Source: Geomonas diazotrophica
GTDB taxonomy: Bacteria > Desulfobacterota > Desulfuromonadia > Geobacterales > Geobacteraceae
Length of the DNA: 64,000 bases
Direction of reading: 5' to 3'
Assembly (NCBI RefSeq): GCF_018919385.1
Contig: NZ_JAHLMF010000017.1
Coordinates: 101,905 to 165,904, forward strand
The notes beneath the pieces are model-generated. The model worked only from the letters and a program-made list of their open reading frames with translations. It had not been told where the DNA came from and did no database searches. Shown here one piece after another: positions 14,894 through 23,451 of the stretch (its first letter is position 1; every line of letters begins with the position of its first letter). The translations under genes and the position numbers were made by a program.

Positions 14894-15631
14894 ATGGACG
14901 CTACCAAGAGGGACGACCGCCCCACCAGGCACCCCTGGGAGAGGGCGCGGGCCGGGGCGCTGGCGGCCCTGTTGGGTAACACGCTGCACGAGGGGGTGAA
15001 GGTGCTCGGGGTCGGCTGCGGCGACTATCTCTGCCGCACCGTCTTCGGCGGGCTGGAGCACAAGGAGGTGGCGGCCGTCGAGATCGAGCCTCCCGAGGCG
15101 CGCCTGGAGGAACGGGAGCCCGAGCCGGGCATCAGCTACCGCCGCGAGCTTCCCCCGGGGAGAAACCGCTACGACCTCGCCTTGATCCTCGACGTGTTGG
15201 AACGGGTCGAGGATGACCGGGGGTACCTGAAGCGGGTGGTGCGGCAGCACGTTGCCGCAAGGGGGAGGGTCCTGGTCGCCGTCCCCGCCTTTCAGGCGCT
15301 CTACAGCGGGCATGACTGGTTTCGCGGTCACTACCGGCGCTACCGGCTGAGGCAGGTGGAGCAGCTCGCCTGGAGCGCCGGGCTGGTCGTGGTGAGTTCC
15401 GGCTACCTGTTCGGCTCGCTGCTCATCCCGAGGTTCCTGTCATCCCGGCTCTATCATTGGGGGAGGGTGCGAGACCCAGGCCCCTGGCGGGGTGGGCGGC
15501 TGTCGGCCTCGCTGCTCGGCAGGCTGCTGGAGTGGGACAACATGGTGATGATCGCGCTGGCGCGGGCCGGCATCCTCCTGCCGGGTGCAACCGCCTGGGC
15601 GTTGTGCGAGAACCGGCGCGGCGGCAATTGA
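14894..15631 (+). CDS. Class I SAM-dependent methyltransferase
   Basis: A 245-residue protein with a Rossmann-type methyltransferase core: motif I is KVLGVGCGDYLC (residues 36-47), the acidic end of strand 2 is AAVEIEPPEA, and motif IV is YDLALILDVLERVED. The later HDWFRGHYRRYRL is common in methyltransferases beside glycosyltransferase loci. The C-terminal 60 residues are partly hydrophobic. The substrate is unknown. Confidence 0.82.
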   Translation: MDATKRDDRPTRHPWERARAGALAALLGNTLHEGVKVLGVGCGDYLCRTVFGGLEHKEVAAVEIEPPEARLEEREPEPGISYRRELPPGRNRYDLALILDVLERVEDDRGYLKRVVRQHVAARGRVLVAVPAFQALYSGHDWFRGHYRRYRLRQVEQLAWSAGLVVVSSGYLFGSLLIPRFLSSRLYHWGRVRDPGPWRGGRLSASLLGRLLEWDNMVMIALARAGILLPGATAWALCENRRGGN

Positions 15632-15645
15632 CACATTGTTTTAAT

Positions 15646-15675
15646 TTGACAGTGGGCTCTCCGATAACGTATACA
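15646..15675 (+). promoter_or_regulatory. Sigma-70-type promoter
   Basis: TTGACA (15646-15651) and TATACA (15670-15675) are separated by 18 bases in a locally AT-rich stretch, about 33 bases before the ATPase start. A second TTGACA lies at 15628-15633. Confidence 0.55.
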
Positions 15676-15707
15676 GATTTAACAAAATTACCGGGGGTTA
15701 CTTGAGC

Positions 15708-16664
15708 ATGGTTGTTTCATCAGAACAAACTGCCGGTTCGGAGCCCACCACACAGAGGACGGAAAAGTACATGTTGAATCTGAAACCGGAGGTAGTAGCC
15801 CAGCTCGAGCGAGTGCTCAGCTCTGTCGAAATGTTGCTCCCCAGGGCGGTCAAGGCCGTCAACTGGGCCACCTGCCACGCCGCCAACTGGCGCCGTCACT
15901 CCTTCTCGGGATACCTGGAGGCGGTGAAGGTCACCGACCAGACCAGGCTCGACGACCTCCTGGGTTGCGAGAAGCAGAAAGAGATCATGGTCTACAACAC
16001 GCGCCAGTTCCTTAAGGGGCTCCCGGCCAACAACGCGCTCCTCTGGGGGTCGCGCGGCACCGGCAAGTCCTCCATGGTGAAGGCGCTCCTGAACGAGTAC
16101 GCCCACGAGGGGCTGCGGGTGATCCAGGTGGAGAAGGAAGACCTCATCTACCTCTCCGAGATCTTCAGCGCCGTCGAGGACCAGCCCTACCGCTTCATCC
16201 TTTTGTGCGACGACCTCACCTTCGAGATCGGCGAGCTCTCCTACAAGATGCTGAAGAGCGCCCTCGACGGTTCGGTGTACTCGGCCCCGGAGAACGTGCT
16301 CATCTACGTCACCTCGAACCGGCGCCACCTGCTGCCGCAGTACAACACCGACCTCTTGGGCGGCAAGTACGTGAACGGCGAACTCCAGGAGAGCGAGGCG
16401 ATGGAGGAGAAGGTTTCCCTCTCCGACCGCTTCGGCCTATGGGTCGCCTTCCACGTCTTCACCCAGGACCGCTACCTCGACGCGGTGCGCCAGTGCGTGG
16501 AGCGGGAGGCCAAAAACCGCAACGTCAGCATCTCCTGGAGCAAGGAGCTGGAGCTGGACGCCATCCAGTGGTCGCACGACAAGACCAAGCGCTGTGGCCG
16601 CACCGCGCTGCAGTTCTCCAAACACTGGGTTGGACGCTACCTGCTGGACCAGGCCTCGGCCTGA
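15708..16664 (+). CDS. DUF815-type AAA+ ATPase
   Basis: A 318-residue ATPase. Residues 1-80 are a helical region. The Walker A motif is LLWGSRGTGKSSMVKALL, Walker B is RFILLCDDLTF, and the sensor region is LIYVTSNRRHLLP. This fits the DUF815 group of small AAA+ proteins, whose clients are unknown. The ATG at 15708 is preferred because GGGGG lies 10 bases upstream; a TTG at 15702 is also possible. It is monocistronic, with its own promoter and terminator. Confidence 0.85.
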   Translation: MVVSSEQTAGSEPTTQRTEKYMLNLKPEVVAQLERVLSSVEMLLPRAVKAVNWATCHAANWRRHSFSGYLEAVKVTDQTRLDDLLGCEKQKEIMVYNTRQFLKGLPANNALLWGSRGTGKSSMVKALLNEYAHEGLRVIQVEKEDLIYLSEIFSAVEDQPYRFILLCDDLTFEIGELSYKMLKSALDGSVYSAPENVLIYVTSNRRHLLPQYNTDLLGGKYVNGELQESEAMEEKVSLSDRFGLWVAFHVFTQDRYLDAVRQCVEREAKNRNVSISWSKELELDAIQWSHDKTKRCGRTALQFSKHWVGRYLLDQASA

Positions 16665-16695
16665 CTTCGCTGCCACGCCGTTTGACCAAAACGAG

Positions 16696-16728
16696 GCGCG
16701 CTCCTTCCGGGAGCGCGCTTTTTTTTTC
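16696..16728 (+). terminator. Rho-independent terminator
   Basis: A perfect 9-bp stem GCGCGCTCC / GGAGCGCGC (16696-16704 and 16710-16718) is followed by ten T residues. It ends the ATPase gene. Confidence 0.95.
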
Positions 16729-16817
16729 ATGTGTACCGGGAGCCTTCGTTTCTAAGTGTTAAAATTCCAGGGCCGTCCCGCAAAGTCCACTAGAGTGATG
16801 CTTATACAGTTATTACC

Positions 16818-16846
16818 TTGACAATTATCAGGTCAACATATATATA
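16818..16846 (+). promoter_or_regulatory. Strong sigma-70-type promoter of the efflux operon, with overlapping dyad
   Basis: TTGACA (16818-16823), a 17-base spacer and TATATA (16841-16846) lie in an AT-rich island. The dyad TTGAC-N9-GTCAA (16818-16822 and 16832-16836) covers the -35 box and spacer and would suit a repressor. No regulator gene adjoins the operon. Confidence 0.65.
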
Positions 16847-16903
16847 GGAATTCGAATATATCTCGATTCGATATTTTGACTGTACCGGCAAGGAGGTTTC
16901 CGG

Positions 16904-18247
16904 GTGAATCACAGGTTTCTACCGCTCATCGCTCTGCTGATGGCAAGCTGTGCGGCGCCGGCCTTCGGCGAGGTGGTCACGCTGCCGGAGGCCGTCAAGC
17001 GCGCCCTGGAGAGTAACCACCTGCTCAAGGCGGCCTCGCTGGAGCGCGGCGCGGCGGAGCAGGACGTGGCGGCCAGCAGGAGCCGCTATCTGCCCCGCGT
17101 GGCGCTGGAGAGCGGAGCGGTCCTCTCCAACACGCCGAGCGCGGTGTTCATGATGAAGCTGGACGAGGGGCGCATCAACCCCGGCAAGGACTTCGCCGCC
17201 GACACCCTCAACAACCCCTCGCCGCGCGGCGACTTCAAGACGGCGCTGACGCTCGAGCAGCCGCTGATCGATTTCGGCATCTCCACGGGGGTGGCCCTGG
17301 CCGGGAAGGGTTCCGAGGCGGCCGCGCTCTCCGAGGAGGCCAGGCGCGAGGAGATCACATTCCGCGTCTACCTCGCCTACCTGGGGGTGCGCAAGGCGCA
17401 GGCCTACCGCGAGGTGGCCGACCAGGCGCTTTTGAACGCGCGGGAGCATGACCGCCTGGCGGCGGTGCGCGAGAAGGACGGCATCGGCCTCAAATCGGAC
17501 CGGCTGCGCACGGCGACCTCGGTGGCCGAGGCGGAGCAGCGCGCGATCTCGGCGAAGAACGACCTGCTGCTCGCGCGCCTGAGGCTCAACCTGGTGGTCG
17601 GCGGAGCCCAGGGAGAGCCTCTGGACGTGGGGGAGCTCCCCAGCCTGGCGGAGCCCGCGCAGGAACTTGAGCAACTCATTGCCCTGGCGAGGCTAAACCG
17701 CCCGGACCTGAAGCTTGCGGAGAATTCGGAGCAGCGCGGCGAGCTGGCGGTCCGGCAGGCCAGGAACGCCTATCTCCCGACCCTGTACGCGCGGGGGAGC
17801 TACCAGATCAACGACCGTGACCTTCCCCTGGGGACCGACAAGGATTCCTGGACCGTGGGGGTGAACCTGCGCTGGGACCTCTTCGACGGCGGCAGGCGGT
17901 CCCACGAGAAGGAGAAGGCGGAGCTGATCCGCAAGAGCGCGGCCGAACTGCTGGAAAACGAGCGGAGGGAGGTGGCGCTGCAGGTGACCGAGAGCGTGTT
18001 GCACCGCCAGGAGGCGCGCCTGAAACTGGCGAGCGCACAGTCCGCGGTGCGGGATGCCGAGGAAAGCCGGCGCCTGGTGACGCTGCGCTTTGGCAACGGC
18101 CTTTCGTCCCTGGTGGAGGTGATGGACGCGGAAAACGCGCTCACCCAGGCCCGCGCCAACCTGGTGGAGGTCGATAACGGCTTCCATGCCGCGACGGGGG
18201 AGATCTACTTCCGTGCCGGCGTATTCGTGAAGGAGGTTCTGCAATGA
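16904..18247 (+). CDS. TolC-family outer membrane efflux protein
   Basis: A 447-residue protein with a signal peptide (cleavage near APAFG) and the duplicated helix/strand pattern of TolC: the first repeat is at residues 25-230 and the second at 240-445, where YLPTLYARGSYQIND and VGVNLRWDLFDGG mark the second beta strands. It forms the trimeric outer membrane channel. The GTG start at 16904 follows AAGGAGG. First gene of the efflux operon. Confidence 0.93.
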   Translation: MNHRFLPLIALLMASCAAPAFGEVVTLPEAVKRALESNHLLKAASLERGAAEQDVAASRSRYLPRVALESGAVLSNTPSAVFMMKLDEGRINPGKDFAADTLNNPSPRGDFKTALTLEQPLIDFGISTGVALAGKGSEAAALSEEARREEITFRVYLAYLGVRKAQAYREVADQALLNAREHDRLAAVREKDGIGLKSDRLRTATSVAEAEQRAISAKNDLLLARLRLNLVVGGAQGEPLDVGELPSLAEPAQELEQLIALARLNRPDLKLAENSEQRGELAVRQARNAYLPTLYARGSYQINDRDLPLGTDKDSWTVGVNLRWDLFDGGRRSHEKEKAELIRKSAAELLENERREVALQVTESVLHRQEARLKLASAQSAVRDAEESRRLVTLRFGNGLSSLVEVMDAENALTQARANLVEVDNGFHAATGEIYFRAGVFVKEVLQ

Positions 18248-19341
18248 GAACATACCGGGCGGCGTTGGTTGCCCTAGTGATAGCGAGCGGCTTCGGCTGC
18301 GGCAAGAAGGAAGGGCACACTGTCGCTCCGGCCGCGCCGCCGGTGGTGACGGGCGCGACGGTGCAGACCCTCGCGGCAGAGGACCTGCCCGATGTCCAGG
18401 AGGCGGTGGGCACGGTGCGGGCACGCAACAGCGCGCAGATCGCGGCCCGTATTCCCGGCAGCGTGAGCCGGGTCTTCGTGCGAGAAGGCGACCGGGTCGG
18501 GCGCGGGAAACTGCTCGTTTCCATCGAGGCGGTGGAAAGCGGCGCCGCTGCGGCCGGGGCTGTGTCCGGCGTCGAGGAGGCGGCACGGGCACTCTCCGAG
18601 GCGCAGGCGCAGAAGAAGCTGGCAGAGGTCACCTTCGACCGCTACTCCCGGCTCTTCGCGGAGCAGGCGGTCACCCGCCAGGAGTATGACACCAGGAAGA
18701 CCGCGCAGGAAGTGGCGGCTCAGGGGGTAGCCCGGGCCGAGGCGCGCCTGGCCCAGGCACAGCACGGCGCCCAGGCGGCCGGCGCCGTCGCCGGGTACGG
18801 CAGGGTGGTTTCCCCAATCTCCGGCGTGGTGGTGGCCAAGCAGGTCGAGGCGGGGCAGACCGTCTTTCCGGGGACCCCGCTTCTGACCGTCGAGGGGGAT
18901 GACGGGTTCCGGCTGGAAGTGGCCGCCCCCGAGACGCTTCTGGGCAAGGTAAGGGGAGGCGACCAGATCGGCATCGCCGTCGAGGGCGCGCCGGAAACGG
19001 GGCGGGTCTCCGAGGTGGTCCCGGTGGTGGACCCCGCCACCCGCACCTTCACCGTGAAGGTCGATCTCCCCTCCGGCAGGCTCCGTTCCGGCAGTTACGG
19101 CAAGGCCTTCTTCAAGACCGGCTCCCGCAAGGGGATCGCGGTCCCGGCAGCCGCGGTGGTGCAGCGCTCCTCGCTCACCTCGGTCTGGGTGGTGTCGCCC
19201 GAAGGGCTGGCCCGTCTGCGCCTGGTGAAACCGGGGCGTGCCCAGGGGGGACGCGTGGAGATCCTCTCCGGTCTTTCCCCGGGAGAGAAGGTGGTCACGG
19301 CCGGCATCGACAAGATGGTGGACGGCGCCAAGGTGCAGTAG
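18244..19341 (+). CDS. RND efflux periplasmic adaptor (HlyD/MFP family), probable lipoprotein
   Basis: A 365-residue adaptor with an N-terminal signal ending in SGFGC, a likely lipobox with Cys20 acylated. Next come the lipoyl half-motifs (PGSVSRVFVREGDRVGRGK and later VVSPISGVVVAKQVEAGQTV), a coiled-coil hairpin between them (residues 95-175), then beta-barrel and membrane-proximal domains. It bridges the RND pump to TolC. It overlaps the tolC-like gene by four bases. Confidence 0.93.
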   Translation: MRTYRAALVALVIASGFGCGKKEGHTVAPAAPPVVTGATVQTLAAEDLPDVQEAVGTVRARNSAQIAARIPGSVSRVFVREGDRVGRGKLLVSIEAVESGAAAAGAVSGVEEAARALSEAQAQKKLAEVTFDRYSRLFAEQAVTRQEYDTRKTAQEVAAQGVARAEARLAQAQHGAQAAGAVAGYGRVVSPISGVVVAKQVEAGQTVFPGTPLLTVEGDDGFRLEVAAPETLLGKVRGGDQIGIAVEGAPETGRVSEVVPVVDPATRTFTVKVDLPSGRLRSGSYGKAFFKTGSRKGIAVPAAAVVQRSSLTSVWVVSPEGLARLRLVKPGRAQGGRVEILSGLSPGEKVVTAGIDKMVDGAKVQ

Positions 19342-19486
19342 TCGTGGGAGATTGACTGGGTGCATTGCCTGACGCAGCTTCCCCCACCCCCCAAACCCCT
19401 CACCCCTTCGCGTGCTGAAGTGCTACGCGGCGCACGCCCGCAAGGGGAGGGGGGGCGATAAAGCTCCCGTCATCATTGGAGAACGC

Positions 19487-22400
19487 ATGAACAACCTGGG
19501 CTTCGCGGGCAAGATCGCCCGCGCCTTCATAGATTCCAAGCTGACGCCGCTCATCGTGGTGGCCTCGCTTTTGATCGGGCTCTACTCGGTCATCGCGACG
19601 CCGCGCGAGGAGGAGCCGCAGATCGTGGTCCCCATGGTGGACATCTACCTCCCCATGCCCGGCTCTTCCCCGAAGGAGGTCGAGGAGCGGGTGGTCACCA
19701 CCTTCGAGAAGAAGATCTGGGAGATTAACGGGGTCGAGTACATCTACTCCGCCAGCCGCCAGGGGATGGGGATCATCACGGTCCGCTTCCTGGTGGGGGA
19801 GAGCATGGAAGACTCCCTCGTCAAGCTCTACAACAAGGTGATGAGCAACCGCAACCTCCTCCCCCCGGGGGCGGGGGAGCCGCTGGTGGTCTCCAAGTCC
19901 ATCGATGACGTCCCCATCGTCTCGCTCACGCTCTGGTCCGACCGCTACGACCACAACGCCCTGCGCCGGGTGGCGCGGGAACTGTGCGACGACCTGCAGA
20001 AGGTGCAGAACGTCGCCCACTCAGAGATCAAGGGGGGGGTGTCGCGCGAGCTGAAGGTGCAGCTCGACCCGGCCAAACTTTCCTCCTACGGCCTGACCCC
20101 GCTCGCGGTGATGGGGGCGCTGGAGAAGGCTAACGTGTCGCAGCGCGCCGGTTCCTTCGCCTCGGGAAACCGGGAGTACAGCCTGGAAGTCGGCGGCTTC
20201 ATAGCCGATCCGGCCGACGCCGGCCGCCTGGTGGTGAGCGTCAAGGACGGCCGCCCGGTCTACCTCTCCGACGTCGCCACGGTCACCGACGGGGTCCAGG
20301 AACCCAAGGACTACGTCTTTTTCGGCCTAGGCCCCGCTGCCGCGCACAAGGGTCTGAAGGGGGGCGCCGCGGACTACCCGGCGGTCACCATCGCCATCGC
20401 CAAGAGGAAGGGTGCCAACGCGACCTGGGTGGCCGAAGACCTCCTGAAGCGGGTCGAGTTCCAGAAGGGGAAACTGATCCCATCGGAGATGCAGGTCACC
20501 GTCACCAGGAACTACGGCGAAACCGCCAAGGACAAGAACGACGAGCTCCTGTTCCACATGTTCCTGGCGGCCATCTCGGTCACCATCCTGATCGCGGTCT
20601 TCATGGGGTGGCGCGCCGGCGCTGTCGCGGCCATCGCGATACCCGTGACGCTCGCGCTCACCATGTTCATCTTCAACCGGATCGGCTACACGCTGAACCG
20701 GATCACGCTGTTCGCACTGATCTTCTCCATCGGCATCCTGGTGGACGACGCCATCGTGGTGGTGGAGAACATCCACCGCTACTTCACCACGACCAAGTTC
20801 AAGCCGCTTGAGGCGGCGATCCGGGCGGTGGACGAGATCGGCAACCCTACCATGCTGGCTACCCTGGCGGTGATCGCCTCCATCCTCCCCATGGGGTTCG
20901 TGGGGGGGCTCATGGGGCCGTACATGCGTCCCATTCCGGTGGGTGCCTCCATGGCCATGGTCTTCTCGCTCCTGATCGCGCTGACCGTGACCCCCTACTT
21001 CGCCTACCGCTTCATGAAGGGTGAGTCCCACTACGGCACCGAGGCGGCTCCCGAAGAGACCTGGATGACCCGTTTCTACCGGCGCATGATGGGGAGGCTT
21101 TTGCACGACAAGAAGGTGCGCTACGGCTTCCTGGCCATGGTGGTGGTCCTGCTCATCCTCTCCTGCTCGCTGATCTACTTCAAGGCCGTCACGGTCAAGA
21201 TGCTCCCGTTCGACAACAAGAGCGAGCTGCAGCTGATCGTGGACGCGCCGGAGGGGACGACGCTGGAGGACAACGCCCGCATGGTGGCCGAGCTCGGGGA
21301 AGCGCTCAGGAAGGTCCCCGAGGTGACCGACTTCCAGAGTTACGTCGGCACCAGCTCTCCCTTCAACTTCAACGGCCTGGTGCGCCACTACTACCTGCGC
21401 CAGGGGCCGAGCGTGGCGGAGATCCAGGTCAACCTCGAGAGCAAGGACGAAAGAAGCGCCCAGTCGCACGACATCGCGAAAAGGATCCGCCCCGCCCTGA
21501 AGGCGATCACCGACCGTTACGGCGCCCGGCTCAAGGTCGCCGAGATCCCCCCCGGCCCCCCGGTCCTTTCCACGCTGGTGGCCGAGGTTTACGGCCCCGA
21601 CCAGCAAAGCCGGGTGGAGATCGCCAGAAAGATACGGGACATCTTCAAGAAGACCCCGGGGGTGGTCGACGTCGACTGGTACCAGGAGGACGATCACCCC
21701 ACCATGCGCTTCGAGGTGGATCGCGAAAAGGCAGCACTCTCGGGCGTCGACGCGGCCCAAGTGGTGCAGACCCTGAAGCTCGCGGTAGGGGGGACCGACG
21801 TGGGGCTCATGCACGTGCCGCAGGAGAAGGAGCCGATCCGGATCAACCTGCGCCTGCCGGTAGGCTCCCGAAGCGACGTCTCCTCGCTCTCCTCCATCTA
21901 CGTGGCGGGGAACAAGGGGAACGTGCCGCTTTCCGAGCTGGTGCGCGTGGTGCGCGGGGTGGAGGAAAAATCCCTCTACCGGAAGAACATGAAGAGCGTG
22001 GTGTACGTGATCGGGGACGTCGCCGGGGTGATCGAGGCGCCGGTCTACGCCATCCTGAAGATGCAGAAGGATATCGACAACATACCGCTCCCCGGCGGCT
22101 ACCACATCGAGCAGCGCGCCGCTTCCCAGCCCTGGAGCGAGGAGCGCCCGGGCATCAAGTGGGACGGCGAATGGCACATCACCTACGAGGTGTTCCGCGA
22201 CCTTGGTGCCGCCTTCGCGGCGGTGATGGTGCTCATCTACGTGCTGGTGGTGGCCTGGTTCCGCGACTTCACCACGCCGCTGGTGATCATGGCGCCCATC
22301 CCGCTCACCCTGATCGGCATCCTGCCGGGTCATGCCGTCATGGGGGCTTTCTTCACGGCCACCAGTATGATAGGCTTCATCGCCCTGGCGGGGATCATCG

Positions 22401-22702
22401 TCCGTAACTCCATCATTCTGATCGACTTCGCCGAGCTGCGGCGACGGGAGGGGATGGCGCTGGACGAGGCCATCATCGACGCCGGCGCGGTCCGCTTCCG
22501 CCCCATGCTGCTCACCGCGGCGGCCGTCGTGGTGGGGAGTTTCGTGATCCTGTTCGACCCGATCTTCCAGGGGCTCGCGCTCGCCATGATGTGCGGCGAG
22601 ATCGCCTCCACCACGCTTTCCAGGATCACCATCCCGATCCTGTATTTCATGGTGCAGTCCTGGAAGGAAAAACATAAAAAGCAGGTCGAGGTTGAGGTTT
22701 AG
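19487..22702 (+). CDS. RND efflux transporter permease (AcrB/HAE1-like)
   Basis: A 1071-residue inner-membrane pump with 12 TM helices and two large periplasmic loops. GILVDDAIVVVENIHR in TM4 carries the two proton-relay Asp residues (420-421), as in hydrophobe/amphiphile RND pumps. The start at 19487 follows TTGGAGAACGC; upstream in-frame codons are not conserved in character. Its last codons (QVEVEV, stop at 22702) lie inside a 28-base repeat arm, so the tail is derived from the repeat. Substrate unknown. Confidence 0.94.
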   Translation: MNNLGFAGKIARAFIDSKLTPLIVVASLLIGLYSVIATPREEEPQIVVPMVDIYLPMPGSSPKEVEERVVTTFEKKIWEINGVEYIYSASRQGMGIITVRFLVGESMEDSLVKLYNKVMSNRNLLPPGAGEPLVVSKSIDDVPIVSLTLWSDRYDHNALRRVARELCDDLQKVQNVAHSEIKGGVSRELKVQLDPAKLSSYGLTPLAVMGALEKANVSQRAGSFASGNREYSLEVGGFIADPADAGRLVVSVKDGRPVYLSDVATVTDGVQEPKDYVFFGLGPAAAHKGLKGGAADYPAVTIAIAKRKGANATWVAEDLLKRVEFQKGKLIPSEMQVTVTRNYGETAKDKNDELLFHMFLAAISVTILIAVFMGWRAGAVAAIAIPVTLALTMFIFNRIGYTLNRITLFALIFSIGILVDDAIVVVENIHRYFTTTKFKPLEAAIRAVDEIGNPTMLATLAVIASILPMGFVGGLMGPYMRPIPVGASMAMVFSLLIALTVTPYFAYRFMKGESHYGTEAAPEETWMTRFYRRMMGRLLHDKKVRYGFLAMVVVLLILSCSLIYFKAVTVKMLPFDNKSELQLIVDAPEGTTLEDNARMVAELGEALRKVPEVTDFQSYVGTSSPFNFNGLVRHYYLRQGPSVAEIQVNLESKDERSAQSHDIAKRIRPALKAITDRYGARLKVAEIPPGPPVLSTLVAEVYGPDQQSRVEIARKIRDIFKKTPGVVDVDWYQEDDHPTMRFEVDREKAALSGVDAAQVVQTLKLAVGGTDVGLMHVPQEKEPIRINLRLPVGSRSDVSSLSSIYVAGNKGNVPLSELVRVVRGVEEKSLYRKNMKSVVYVIGDVAGVIEAPVYAILKMQKDIDNIPLPGGYHIEQRAASQPWSEERPGIKWDGEWHITYEVFRDLGAAFAAVMVLIYVLVVAWFRDFTTPLVIMAPIPLTLIGILPGHAVMGAFFTATSMIGFIALAGIIVRNSIILIDFAELRRREGMALDEAIIDAGAVRFRPMLLTAAAVVVGSFVILFDPIFQGLALAMMCGEIASTTLSRITIPILYFMVQSWKEKHKKQVEVEV

Positions 22703-22780
22703 GTTGAGAATAAGCTAGCATGTGTGCGACGGGTAAGGTCGGTAGAGGTCTTCTTAACCTAAACCTCAGCCTTAACCTGC
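22681..22780. repeat. Intercistronic hexamer-repeat hairpin A
   Basis: The left arm, 22681-22708, is built of GGTTGA-like hexamers, and the right arm, 22753-22780, is its near-perfect complement. With G-U pairs allowed, 27 of 28 positions pair, around a 44-base loop. The left arm overlaps the last codons of the RND gene; the right arm ends 16 bases before the next start codon. Elements B (31582-31711) and C (45101-45194) share sequence and geometry. Confidence 0.85.
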
Positions 22781-22795
22781 CTTTAGGAGGTTTTA

Positions 22796-23224
22796 GTGTT
22801 CTGGTTGAGAAAGAATGTGGCTGAAAACGTGAACGGCGAGTCGCAGGCCGAGAAGGTGGCCAACGAGGCGGAGGGGTTCTACCGCTCCGGCAAGATGCAC
22901 TGCGCTGAGGCGGTGCTCGCCGCGGTGAAAAACGAGTTTCTGCCCGAGGCGGGGGACGAACTGGTCCATCTCGCTTCCGGTTTCGGGGGCGGATCCGGTG
23001 CCGGCTGCATCTGCGGCGCGGTGGCCGGCGGAACCATGGCGATCGGCCTCGTGGTCAAGGATCGCAAGGCGTCCGCCGCGCTGACCAAGGAGCTGCACCA
23101 CTGGTTCAAGGAGCAATACCGCGTCACCTGCTGCAAGGCGCTCACTGCCAACGGCAAGAAGCGCTGCGTGGAGTTCACGGCCAACACGGCCGGCAAGGTG
23201 GCGGAACTGCTGCAGAAGAAGTAA
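22796..23224 (+). CDS. C_GCAxxG_C_C family redox-type protein
   Basis: A 142-residue protein with the Cys pattern that names this family: Cys36 in KMHCAEAVL, Cys71 and Cys73 in the glycine-rich GAGCICGAVAGG, Cys112-Cys113 and Cys124. Members are presumed redox or metal-cofactor proteins, but no activity is established to my knowledge. The GTG start at 22796 has GGAGG six bases upstream. It heads a group with a DUF2892 protein, an MBL-fold enzyme and a rhodanese. Confidence 0.88.
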   Translation: MFWLRKNVAENVNGESQAEKVANEAEGFYRSGKMHCAEAVLAAVKNEFLPEAGDELVHLASGFGGGSGAGCICGAVAGGTMAIGLVVKDRKASAALTKELHHWFKEQYRVTCCKALTANGKKRCVEFTANTAGKVAELLQKK

Positions 23225-23238
23225 GAGAAGGAGGTCAC

Positions 23239-23451
23239 ATGTACATCGACAGACTGTTGCGACTCATCGCCGGCACGTTCACCCTCATCTCCCTGGCGCT
23301 GGCCCACTACCACGATCCGCGCTGGCTCTGGTTCACCGCCTTCATCGGCTTGAACCTGCTCCAGTCCGGCTTCACCAACTGGTGCCCGATGATGACCATA
23401 CTGGACAAGCTGGGGGTGCCCAAGCTTCCGCCGCAGGGATGCGGCAAATGA
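23239..23451 (+). CDS. DUF2892 (YgaP-like) membrane protein
   Basis: A 70-residue protein with two TM helices (residues 7-24 and 29-47) and the conserved GFTNWCPM motif, matching the membrane part of the YgaP rhodanese. The single Cys in WCPM and one near the end (PPQGCGK) are typical. In E. coli the domain is fused to a rhodanese; here a rhodanese gene lies two genes downstream. It overlaps the MBL-fold gene (ATGA). Confidence 0.9.
   Translation: MYIDRLLRLIAGTFTLISLALAHYHDPRWLWFTAFIGLNLLQSGFTNWCPMMTILDKLGVPKLPPQGCGK

Noticed and set aside
20327..22675. 782-residue open frame on the minus strand inside the RND gene
   Set aside because: It is His/Asp/Gly-rich antisense translation of a clear RND pump; long mirror frames are normal at this GC content and there is no family motif or ribosome binding site.
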